A DNA stretch of 10,945 nt from an uncultured Clostridia bacterium (GTDB taxonomy: Bacteria; Bacillota; Clostridia; Saccharofermentanales; Saccharofermentanaceae): contig CAMNNN010000025.1 of assembly GCA_946545505.1 (NCBI GenBank), forward strand, positions 1 through 10,945, given 5' to 3'. The translations under genes were made by a program, and so were the position numbers. The notes under the pieces were generated by a model. That model had not been told where the DNA came from. It did not search any database and was given only the letters and a program-made list of their open reading frames with translations. The first letter of the stretch is position 1. Each line of letters begins with the position of its first letter. Below are positions 1 through 6,504 of the stretch, piece after piece.

Positions 1-2
1 CC

Positions 3-122
3 GTGGATAAGTTCACGAAGCTTTTCGATGAGGTGGAGCAGGGGCAGTCCGAGCTCGTTCTCGAGAAGAAGCCCAGAGGCCACAAGGTAATAGTGATGAG
101 AGGTATTAAGGCAGATGTATAA
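3..122 (+). CDS. C-terminal end of an unrecognised protein (5' truncated by window edge)
   Basis: An open frame enters from the left edge and ends at TAA 120-122, giving about 39 C-terminal residues that finish [12 protein letters not shown]. It is hydrophilic and rich in Lys and Glu, with no motif I recognise, so no function is given. Its last 8 bases overlap the ATG of the following DUF1846 gene, which implies one transcript and translational coupling. The codon choice (GAG, AAG, CTC) matches the downstream genes, supporting real coding. The true start lies outside the window. Confidence 0.7.
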   Translation: MDKFTKLFDEVEQGQSELVLEKKPRGHKVIVMRGIKADV

Positions 123-1599
123 GGTCGGTTTTGACAGCGAGAAGTACGCGGAGCTCCAGAGCAAGCATATCAGAGAGAGGATAGAGAAGTTCGGAGGCAA
201 ACTTTACCTCGAGTTCGGCGGCAAGCTGTTTGACGACCACCACGCTTCCAGAGTGCTTCCCGGCTTCGAGCCTGACAGCAAGATCAGGATGCTCATGAAG
301 CTGCAGGAAGACGTAGAGATCATCATCGCCATCAACGCAGACGCCATCGAGAAAAGCAAGCGCAGGGGCGACCTCGGCATTACATATGACCAGGATGTAC
401 TCCGTCTTATCGATGCCTTCACGGAATTCGGTCTGTGCGTAGGATCCGTGTGCATCACACAGTACACGGGCCAGACACTCGCGGAGAAGTTCGAGAAGAG
501 ACTGCGTCAGCTCGGCGTTAAGGTTTACAAGCATTATCCTATCGAAGGTTATCCTTCCAATATTCCGCTTATCGTCAGTGACGACGGTTACGGAAAGAAT
601 GATTATATCGAGACAACTCATAAGCTCGTTGTAGTTACGGCTCCCGGCCCGGGTTCCGGAAAGATGGCTACATGCCTGTCACAGCTTTACCACGAGAATA
701 AGCGCGGCATTAAGGCCGGTTACGCCAAGTTCGAGACATTCCCTATCTGGAGCCTGCCTCTGACGCATCCTGTTAACATCGCTTACGAGGCTGCTACGGC
801 CGACCTGTCTGACGTTAACATGATCGATCCTTTCCATCTCGAAGCTTACGGTGAGACGACAGTTAACTACAACCGTGATGTAGAGATATTCCCTGTAGTA
901 AATGCGATCTTCGATAAGATCTACGGCGAGTCGCCTTACAAGAGCCCGACGGATATGGGCGTTAACATGGCGGGCTTCGCTATCGTGGATGATGAGGCAT
1001 GCCGTGAGGCGAGCAAGCAGGAGATCATCCGCCGTTACTATCAGGCCAAGTGCTCTGTTAAGCAGGGTCTGTCCGACGGTTCGGATGTTAATAAGCTGGA
1101 ACTTCTTATCAATAAAACAGGTATTGATGTAGCTGACCGCCGCTGTGTGGGCGCGGCATTGGTACGTGCAGATCAGACCGACGGACCGGCAGTTGCCATC
1201 GAGCTTGCTGACGGCCGTATGGTAACAGGTAAGACGACGGACCTTATGGGACCTTCTTCCGCGGCATTGCTCAACGCATTGAAGCTGCTCGCGGGAATCG
1301 ACCATAATATGCCGCTTATCTCACCCAACGTTATCGAGCCTATCCAGGATCTGAAGGTCAATCACATGGGTAATCACAACCCCAGACTTCATACGGATGA
1401 GACACTGATCGCGCTGTCAATGTCGGCGACGACCAACCCGGTCGCAGAGCTTGCCATGCAGCAGCTGAATAATCTTAAGAATGCTGACGCACATTCGACT
1501 ACGATGCTGTCAGGTGTTGATGAGAATGTGTTCAGGAAACTCGGTGTGAATATCACCTGCGAACCGGTCTACGCGACCAAGAAGCTATATCACAAGTAA
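115..1599 (+). CDS. DUF1846 family protein, 494 aa
   Basis: This is a complete member of the DUF1846 family, soluble proteins of about 490-500 aa found in Clostridia, streptococci and some actinobacteria. Members have solved structures but, to my knowledge, no settled function. The family signature is clear: an N-terminal block with YLEFGGKL (about 31-38) and RVLPGF (46-51), a [13 protein letters not shown] block (88-100), a glycine-rich P-loop-like [12 protein letters not shown] (176-187), then [29 protein letters not shown] and [11 protein letters not shown]. The P-loop-like motif has Met where classical Walker A has Ser/Thr, so nucleotide binding is only a possibility. No signal peptide or membrane segment is seen, so it should be cytoplasmic. 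The ATG overlaps the end of the upstream frame by 8 bp, with AAGG just before it, and no promoter is visible between the two, so they are probably co-transcribed. A strong terminator follows and separates it from ctsR. Confidence 0.93.
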   Translation: MYKVGFDSEKYAELQSKHIRERIEKFGGKLYLEFGGKLFDDHHASRVLPGFEPDSKIRMLMKLQEDVEIIIAINADAIEKSKRRGDLGITYDQDVLRLIDAFTEFGLCVGSVCITQYTGQTLAEKFEKRLRQLGVKVYKHYPIEGYPSNIPLIVSDDGYGKNDYIETTHKLVVVTAPGPGSGKMATCLSQLYHENKRGIKAGYAKFETFPIWSLPLTHPVNIAYEAATADLSDVNMIDPFHLEAYGETTVNYNRDVEIFPVVNAIFDKIYGESPYKSPTDMGVNMAGFAIVDDEACREASKQEIIRRYYQAKCSVKQGLSDGSDVNKLELLINKTGIDVADRRCVGAALVRADQTDGPAVAIELADGRMVTGKTTDLMGPSSAALLNALKLLAGIDHNMPLISPNVIEPIQDLKVNHMGNHNPRLHTDETLIALSMSATTNPVAELAMQQLNNLKNADAHSTTMLSGVDENVFRKLGVNITCEPVYATKKLYHK

Positions 1600-1625
1600 T
1601 CTTATATCTTAATTTGATTTACCGG

Positions 1626-1651
1626 CCCGGCTTCACGCCGGGTTTTCTTTT
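1626..1651 (+). terminator. Rho-independent terminator after the DUF1846 gene
   Basis: CCCGGC (1626-1631) and GCCGGG (1637-1642) form a perfect 6-bp GC stem around the 5-base loop TTCAC. A T-rich tract TTTTCTTTT follows at 1643-1651. It lies 27 bases past the DUF1846 stop and just upstream of the ctsR promoter, so it insulates the heat-shock operon from the upstream transcript. Confidence 0.88.
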
Positions 1652-1664
1652 ACGTCAGAATGGT

Positions 1665-1681
1665 CTTGACATTCTTTGACA
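1665..1681 (-). promoter_or_regulatory. CtsR operator 1 (minus orientation, over the -35)
   Basis: Read on the minus strand this is TGTCAAA-GAA-TGTCAAG, a tandem heptad with a 3-base spacer. It fits the established CtsR box (A/G)GTCAAA-NAN-(A/G)GTCAAA except for T at the first base of each heptad and a final G. It covers the -35 hexamer completely, so bound CtsR would block RNA polymerase. Confidence 0.72.
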
Positions 1682-1694
1682 TTGAGGCGATAAT
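1666..1694 (+). promoter_or_regulatory. Sigma-A-type promoter of the ctsR operon
   Basis: A perfect -35 TTGACA at 1666-1671 is followed after exactly 17 bases by GATAAT at 1689-1694, which matches the TATAAT consensus at 5 of 6 positions. Transcription should start near 1701, giving a leader of about 35 bases before the ctsR ATG. A second TTGACA at 1676-1681 is too close to serve this -10 and is better read as half of a CtsR box. No CIRCE element (the HrcA operator) is visible here. Confidence 0.85.
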
Positions 1695-1699
1695 AGCAA

Positions 1700-1722
1700 T
1701 ATCAAAGAAAGTCAAAGTCAAA
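1700..1722 (+). promoter_or_regulatory. CtsR operator 2 (plus orientation, at the start site)
   Basis: TATCAAA-GAA-AGTCAAA (1700-1716) matches the CtsR tandem-heptad operator with the correct NAN spacer; the first heptad deviates at its first two bases. A third AGTCAAA copy at 1716-1722 overlaps the end of the box and runs into the Shine-Dalgarno. The site lies at about +1 to +20 of the predicted transcript and faces the opposite way to operator 1. Confidence 0.75.
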
Positions 1723-1735
1723 GGAGGGCATATCA

Positions 1736-2197
1736 ATGGCACGGCTCGTAGATGTAATCGAAGCGATGATCAAGCAGATGATCGAAGAGAATAACGGCAG
1801 CGCCACTATCAGCAGAAGCGAACTCGCGGAACAGGCGAATTGTGTACCGTCACAGGTGACATATGTCCTCTCGACAAGATTCTCGACCGGCAACGGCTAT
1901 ATAGTCGAGAGCCGCAGAGGCGGCGGCGGTCAGATCACGATCACGCAGATCAAACATACAAGCACTGAGGACTATATAAGATCGCTTATACAGGAGACGG
2001 GCGACAGCTTATCCCAGCAGGAGGCCAAGACACTTCTTATCAATGCGGTAGAGGTAAAGGCGATAAAAATGAGAGAAGCTACGTCGATCATGTCGGCGGT
2101 CTCGGACAGGGCACTTGCCAAAGTGGATACAGATATCAGATCACAAGTCAGGGCGGATGTGTTCCGTAATGCACTCGCCGGACTGCTCATAAAGTAA
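1736..2197 (+). CDS. ctsR: CtsR, transcriptional repressor of class III heat-shock genes
   Basis: This is a 153-aa cytoplasmic repressor, the usual family length. The N-terminal half is a winged helix-turn-helix domain with the CtsR core CVPSQVTYVLSTRF (about 36-49) and GYIVESRRGGGG (about 54-65). The Arg plus four-glycine loop is the beta-wing that acts as the thermosensor in the Bacillus protein, and its Arg is a known McsB phosphorylation target. After the loop Bacillus has YIRI; here it is QITI. The C-terminal half (about 80-150) is the helical dimerisation domain. The start is fixed by AAAGGAGGG at 1720-1728, about 8 bases before ATG. It is first in its operon and has two CtsR boxes in its own promoter, so it should be autoregulated. 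mcsA follows after 17 bases. Confidence 0.96.
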   Translation: MARLVDVIEAMIKQMIEENNGSATISRSELAEQANCVPSQVTYVLSTRFSTGNGYIVESRRGGGGQITITQIKHTSTEDYIRSLIQETGDSLSQQEAKTLLINAVEVKAIKMREATSIMSAVSDRALAKVDTDIRSQVRADVFRNALAGLLIK

Positions 2198-2214
2198 GGG
2201 AAAGGAGAACGACC

Positions 2215-2859
2215 ATGAGGTGTTCAAGATGCGGAGCTCAGATAGGTAATTCATATGTAAGGTTCAACGGCGTGTTGCTGTGCGACAGTTGTGCCAGAGA
2301 ACTTAAGATAGGTGAGGTGTTCAGAAGACAGAACGCACTCTTCGATCAGGCTTTCCCGATGCTTGATGAGTTCCCCGGAATCTTCTCCGCGGGAAGCGAT
2401 CTCGACTTCGCCAATGCGAAGATCAGATGTCCCAGATGCGGAACAACATTAAGAGAACTCGAGTCGGGCGGGCAGCTCGGATGCATCGAGTGTTACAACA
2501 CATTTAACGAGAGCATCATGAAGAATATCCTTAAACTTCAGGGCAGCAGTGAATATATGGGAAGAAAGCCTGCCGAGGCAGCGAAAATCAAGGCGGATGT
2601 TAAGGACGCAGTTTCTTCTGATCCCGTACAGGGTGAAGAGCTTTCTGCACAGCCCGCGGCTTCTGAGAAGAAGACGATTAAGGATAAGAAGGAAGAAGCG
2701 AAGACTGAAGATTTGCTCGCGAAGGTTAAAGATGCTGACTTAACTGAGTTTACCGACAAGGAGATCGAAGACGCCATGAAGAAGGCGGCCGAAGCGGAAG
2801 AGTACTCTCTCGCGGTAAAGCTTCGTGATGAGCTTAAGTCCAGAAAGGGGGAGAACTGA
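2215..2859 (+). CDS. mcsA: McsA-like zinc-finger / UVR-domain protein
   Basis: In Bacillus McsA activates the arginine kinase McsB and modulates CtsR. This 214-aa protein shows two pairs of treble-clef-like cysteine motifs: C3-x2-C6 with C23-x2-C26, and C72-x2-C75 with C90-x2-C93, so all eight expected zinc ligands are present. A charged, low-complexity linker rich in Lys, Glu and Ala spans about 115-175. A UVR (UvrB/UvrC) motif closes the protein at about 181-211, ending in EEYSLAVKLRDELKSR. It is somewhat longer than the roughly 185-aa Bacillus protein, with the extra length in the linker. AAAGGAG lies about 8 bases before the ATG. The stop is one base before the mcsB ATG, so the two are coupled, as in other Firmicutes. 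Confidence 0.93.
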   Translation: MRCSRCGAQIGNSYVRFNGVLLCDSCARELKIGEVFRRQNALFDQAFPMLDEFPGIFSAGSDLDFANAKIRCPRCGTTLRELESGGQLGCIECYNTFNESIMKNILKLQGSSEYMGRKPAEAAKIKADVKDAVSSDPVQGEELSAQPAASEKKTIKDKKEEAKTEDLLAKVKDADLTEFTDKEIEDAMKKAAEAEEYSLAVKLRDELKSRKGEN

Positions 2860-2860
2860 T

Positions 2861-3883
2861 ATGTGGTACGAGAATGAAGGCAGCAACAAGGACGTAATAC
2901 TCTCCACCAAGATCATCTTAAGCCGTAACATCAAGGGCTTCCCGTTCCCTCCCAAGATGAGTGACGCAGACAGGGAGAACGTGCTCGGCATGGTAAGGCA
3001 GGCCGCAGGTTCCATGGATCTTAATTTCGTAAGGACGGACGAGCTCGACGATACGGCTAAGGCTGATCTGTATAACCAGTTCTACTCGGGATATGCTTTC
3101 CTGAATTCGGATGCGAAGACGGGTTATCTCATGAGCAAGACAGATGGTCTCGGCGTGGTTATCAATTCGACTGACCACATCAACATCGTATCGATGGTTC
3201 CGGGCTCGGATATAGTGACGGCTTATAAGAGAGCGGATGAGCTCGCGGTTAAATTCGAGCAGAGCATGGACATCGCTTATACGGATAAGTTCGGTTTCCT
3301 GACATCCCAGATCAAGTCGGTCGGTACCGGAATGCAGCTCATGATGACGCTCGCACTCCCGGGAATCGAGAAGACTGAGGGAGCCGTTCAGGTGCTTGCC
3401 AAGAGAGCCGAGAAATACGACTGGCAGATGATCCCCATGACGCATCAGGACGGACTTCGCGAGAGCGGCATCTATGTATTAAGCAACGTGGCTACATTAG
3501 GTATTACCGAGCAGGAGATCATCGACAGGACACGTAAGGTTCAGGAGGATATCATCAAGCTCGAGAACACATGCAGAAAGAATATCTGCACCAAGAAGAA
3601 GAGCATCGTCGAGGACCAGTACTACAGAGCTTACGCGACACTGTCTTACTGCAGAAGGATAGAGACTGCAGAGGCACTGACGCTCATCAACTGGCTCAGA
3701 CTCGGACAGAACTTTGTCGACACATCGGATGCTGATCTTGACTGGAACAAGATCAATAAACTTACACAGAAAGTGAGACGTAACTATTCGGATTCGGCGG
3801 GCAAAGGTATGCGCCCCAAGGACAAGTCGGTGGCCCGCGCCAAGCTGATCCGTGACATTATGAAGGGAGGACAGGCAACATGA
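2861..3883 (+). CDS. mcsB: McsB-family guanidino kinase homologue, probable pseudokinase
   Basis: McsB phosphorylates protein arginines and hands clients to ClpCP. This 340-aa homologue lies in the canonical operon slot, and its whole length aligns by eye with Bacillus McsB (363 aa): DVILSTKIILSRN (11-23), DHINI (105-109), VGTG (154-157), GIYVLSNVATLG (203-214), EDQYYRAYATLSYCRRIE (251-268) and RPK...ARAKLIRD (318-332). The active-site positions have changed. NEEDH is NSTDH (102-106), losing both catalytic Glu. SCPTNVGTG is SQIKSVGTG (149-157), losing the reactive Cys. SSRIRLARN is STKIILSRN (15-23), losing two ATP-binding Arg. The Arg of VRGIYGEG aligns with Ile191. The C-terminal phosphoarginine-sensing RDxxRA reads KSVARA (322-327). 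The frame is intact, which argues against random decay. I infer a catalytically dead adaptor. ATG 2861 is chosen over an in-frame ATG at 2825 because it has AAAGGGGGAG upstream and sits one base after mcsA. It overlaps clpC by 4 bp. Confidence 0.9.
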   Translation: MWYENEGSNKDVILSTKIILSRNIKGFPFPPKMSDADRENVLGMVRQAAGSMDLNFVRTDELDDTAKADLYNQFYSGYAFLNSDAKTGYLMSKTDGLGVVINSTDHINIVSMVPGSDIVTAYKRADELAVKFEQSMDIAYTDKFGFLTSQIKSVGTGMQLMMTLALPGIEKTEGAVQVLAKRAEKYDWQMIPMTHQDGLRESGIYVLSNVATLGITEQEIIDRTRKVQEDIIKLENTCRKNICTKKKSIVEDQYYRAYATLSYCRRIETAEALTLINWLRLGQNFVDTSDADLDWNKINKLTQKVRRNYSDSAGKGMRPKDKSVARAKLIRDIMKGGQAT

Positions 3884-6504
3884 ACATAAAACTTACTGAA
3901 GAGACAACACGCGTAATCGTTTACGCGAAGAGGTTCGCGGATTCATCCGGAAACCGCATGGTCTCGACCGAGTATATGCTCGCGGGAATCTGCGCACTGG
4001 AGGGTACATACACTGATGTCCTCGAGCGCAACGGGGTAACACTCGAGTCTCTTGCTTCCCTTCTCGGATTCGACGAGTCCGTAATGGATGACGACATCGG
4101 TAAGTATGAGGTAGAGGACGGCTTAAGAGCGCTCCGCCTCGAGTCCAAGAGACTTCTTAACGATTCCATGGAGGTGTCGAACAGGATCGGCGATGAAGGT
4201 ATCGTAAAGCCGGAGCATCTGCTTTTCGTTATCGCTACTAACAAGGCACTCACGGGCAACCAGGTGCTTATAAGAGTCGGCGCTGACGTTAACGGCATCA
4301 TCGACGAGATGTCGGGTCTCCTCTCTGAGGTAGGCGCCCTCGAAGGATCTGATGACGGACTGTTCTCCGCTGACGAGGACATGGGCAGGTTAGGCCCCGG
4401 CGCACCCAAGGGCGACAAGGGCAGAGGTCCTTCCGGAAAGAAGTCCGGCAAGGGAGGACGTAAGACTCTCGAGAAGTTCGGTAAGAATCTGACAGCCATG
4501 GCAGGGGAAGGCAAGATCGACCCCGTTATCGGCCGTGAGCAGGAGATCAACCGCGTTATGCAGATCCTCGCCAGAAGGACTAAGAACAACCCCTGCCTCG
4601 TAGGTGATCCCGGTGTAGGTAAGACTGCCATCGCCGAGGGACTCGCACTCGCTATCGCGCAGGGCGACGTGCCTGACATCATCAAGGGTAAGACAGTATA
4701 CAGCATCGACATGGGCTCGCTCGTCGCAGGCTCCAAGTACAGAGGTGACTTCGAGGAGAGGATCAAGAACGTTCTCGAGGAAGCGGCTTCCGACCCTGAT
4801 GTCATACTCTTCATCGACGAGATCCATACGCTCATCGGTGCCGGCGGAGGCGGTGACTCCGGTTCACTTGACGCCGCCAACATCATGAAGCCTATGCTTA
4901 CCAGAAACGAGCTGCAGATCGTCGGTGCCACCACACTCGACGAGTACAGCAAGTACATCGAAAAGGACTCTGCACTCGAGCGCCGTTTCCAGAAGGTTCT
5001 TGTAGATGAGCCGTCACAGAGTGAGGCTGTCGAGATCCTTAAGGGTCTGCGCACGAAGTACGAGGAGCATCACAAGATCAAGATCCCCGACGATGCTATC
5101 GAGCAGGCAGTACTGCTTTCTTCAAGATATGTATCAGACAGATTCCTTCCCGATAAGGCTATCGACCTTATCGATGAGGCGGCTGCCCGTAAGAGGATTA
5201 ATTTCGCTGTAACTGATAAGAGGCATAAAATCAGCAAGCGTCTCGAGGAGATCGAGGAGCAGAAGAAGTTTGCCGTAGATAACATGGAATTCGAGAAGGC
5301 CGCGGCGCTTCGTGATGAGGCTAATAAGCTGAAGGCTGATCTCGAGGCCCTGGATGGCACTAAGGCTGATGAGAGCGGCTTCACGGGTACGCTTACAGTC
5401 GACGATATCGCTGATGTTCTGTCCCAGTGGTCCGGTATCCCCGTATCGAAGATCACGGAGACTGATGCTGAGAAGTTAAGGACTCTCGAGGATGAACTGA
5501 AAAAGAGAGTTGTCGGTCAGGACGAGGCTGTTACGGCTGTCGCGAAGGCGATAAGAAGATCCCGTCTGGGTCTTAAGGATCCGACGAAGCCGTCCGGGTC
5601 GTTTATCTTCCTCGGTACTACCGGTGTAGGTAAGACTGAGCTCGCGAAGGCTCTTGCCGAAGTCATGTTCGGTAATGAGAACTCACTCGTACGTATCGAT
5701 ATGTCCGAGTACATGGAGAAGCACGATGTGTCTAAGCTCATCGGTTCTCCTCCGGGATATGTCGGCTACGATGAGGGCGGCCAGCTTACGGAGAAGGTAA
5801 GACGCCATCCGTATTCCGTAGTCCTCTTCGATGAGATCGAGAAGGCGCACCCCGAGGTGTTCAACTCGATGCTTCAGGTGCTCGATGACGGAAGACTTAC
5901 TGACGGTAAGGGAAGAGTCGTCGACTTCAAGAACACGATCATCATCATGACGAGTAATATCGGTGCGAGAATGCTCACGTCTGCTGCAGGACGTAAGATC
6001 GGTTTCGATCTCGCGGGAGACGATAAGGATCAGGATGAGGCTTCAAGAGAGAGACTGTACGGAGGCAAGACTTACGACGATGCCAAGAGCACGGTTCTCG
6101 AAGAACTCAAGAAGGCTTTCACACCTGAGTTTATCAACCGTGTTGACGAGATCATCTTCTTCAGGATGCTCGGCAAGGAGTCTCTCATCAGGATCGTCGA
6201 TATCCTCACGGCTCAGGTCGCGAAGAGGATTTCCGACATCGGAATCGAGATCAGGCTCACCGATGCTGCGAAGGATCTTCTTGCTAAGAAGGGCTACGAT
6301 CCGCAGTACGGAGCGAGACCTCTCAAGAGAGTTATGCAGTCGATGATCGAGGATAATTTCTCGGAAGCACTTCTTGACGGAGTCATCAAATCGGGTAGAA
6401 TAGCACTCGTTGACGCTGACGGAGAAGAGATCAAGATCTCTGACGGCGGCCCGATAGATGAAGTGAAAGTAGAAGTGGCAACGACTGATGCAGCAAACAC
6501 TTAA
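3880..6504 (+). CDS. clpC: ClpC, AAA+ unfoldase of the ClpCP protease
   Basis: ClpC is a cytoplasmic hexameric ATPase that unfolds proteins into ClpP. At 874 aa it is a full-length class I Hsp100, slightly longer than Bacillus ClpC (810). Domains in order: a double-repeat N-domain (1-150) in which Glu31 and Glu112 align with phosphoarginine-binding Glu32 and Glu106 of Bacillus; a Gly/Lys-rich linker (about 170-200); AAA-1 with Walker A GDPGVGKT (242-249), Walker B ILFIDE and Arg fingers in ALERRF; a coiled-coil M-domain with EFEKAAALRDE (470-480); and AAA-2 with Walker A GTTGVGKT (579-586, the family usually has GPTGVGKT), Walker B VVLFDE (647-652) and sensor-2 GAR (811-813). IGF (707-709) is the ClpP-docking loop, so it should pair with ClpP rather than act alone like ClpB. 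The ATG overlaps the mcsB stop (ATGA), with GGGAGG about 9 bases upstream. The C-terminal tail (855-874) is acidic and not conserved. Confidence 0.97.
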   Translation: MNIKLTEETTRVIVYAKRFADSSGNRMVSTEYMLAGICALEGTYTDVLERNGVTLESLASLLGFDESVMDDDIGKYEVEDGLRALRLESKRLLNDSMEVSNRIGDEGIVKPEHLLFVIATNKALTGNQVLIRVGADVNGIIDEMSGLLSEVGALEGSDDGLFSADEDMGRLGPGAPKGDKGRGPSGKKSGKGGRKTLEKFGKNLTAMAGEGKIDPVIGREQEINRVMQILARRTKNNPCLVGDPGVGKTAIAEGLALAIAQGDVPDIIKGKTVYSIDMGSLVAGSKYRGDFEERIKNVLEEAASDPDVILFIDEIHTLIGAGGGGDSGSLDAANIMKPMLTRNELQIVGATTLDEYSKYIEKDSALERRFQKVLVDEPSQSEAVEILKGLRTKYEEHHKIKIPDDAIEQAVLLSSRYVSDRFLPDKAIDLIDEAAARKRINFAVTDKRHKISKRLEEIEEQKKFAVDNMEFEKAAALRDEANKLKADLEALDGTKADESGFTGTLTVDDIADVLSQWSGIPVSKITETDAEKLRTLEDELKKRVVGQDEAVTAVAKAIRRSRLGLKDPTKPSGSFIFLGTTGVGKTELAKALAEVMFGNENSLVRIDMSEYMEKHDVSKLIGSPPGYVGYDEGGQLTEKVRRHPYSVVLFDEIEKAHPEVFNSMLQVLDDGRLTDGKGRVVDFKNTIIIMTSNIGARMLTSAAGRKIGFDLAGDDKDQDEASRERLYGGKTYDDAKSTVLEELKKAFTPEFINRVDEIIFFRMLGKESLIRIVDILTAQVAKRISDIGIEIRLTDAAKDLLAKKGYDPQYGARPLKRVMQSMIEDNFSEALLDGVIKSGRIALVDADGEEIKISDGGPIDEVKVEVATTDAANT

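Noticed and set aside
679..1305. Minus-strand open frame opposite the DUF1846 gene (208 codons)
   Set aside because: The plus strand carries conserved DUF1846 motifs throughout; the antisense product has no recognisable features.
1600..1735. CIRCE/HrcA operator in the ctsR control region
   Set aside because: No TTAGCACTC-N9-GAGTGCTAA-like repeat is present; the CtsR heptads explain the region.
2825..2860. Earlier in-frame ATG for mcsB
   Set aside because: It lies inside the mcsA UVR motif without a ribosome binding site; ATG 2861 has AAAGGGGGAG and begins where McsB homology begins.
2861..3883. mcsB as a pseudogene
   Set aside because: The frame is complete, has a good ribosome binding site, overlaps clpC precisely, and non-catalytic family motifs are preserved, so selective loss of catalysis fits better than decay.
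3921..5054. Long open frame on the minus strand opposite clpC (377 codons)
   Set aside because: It is a shadow of the strongly conserved clpC frame: Ser- and Pro-rich composition, no domain, no ribosome binding site.
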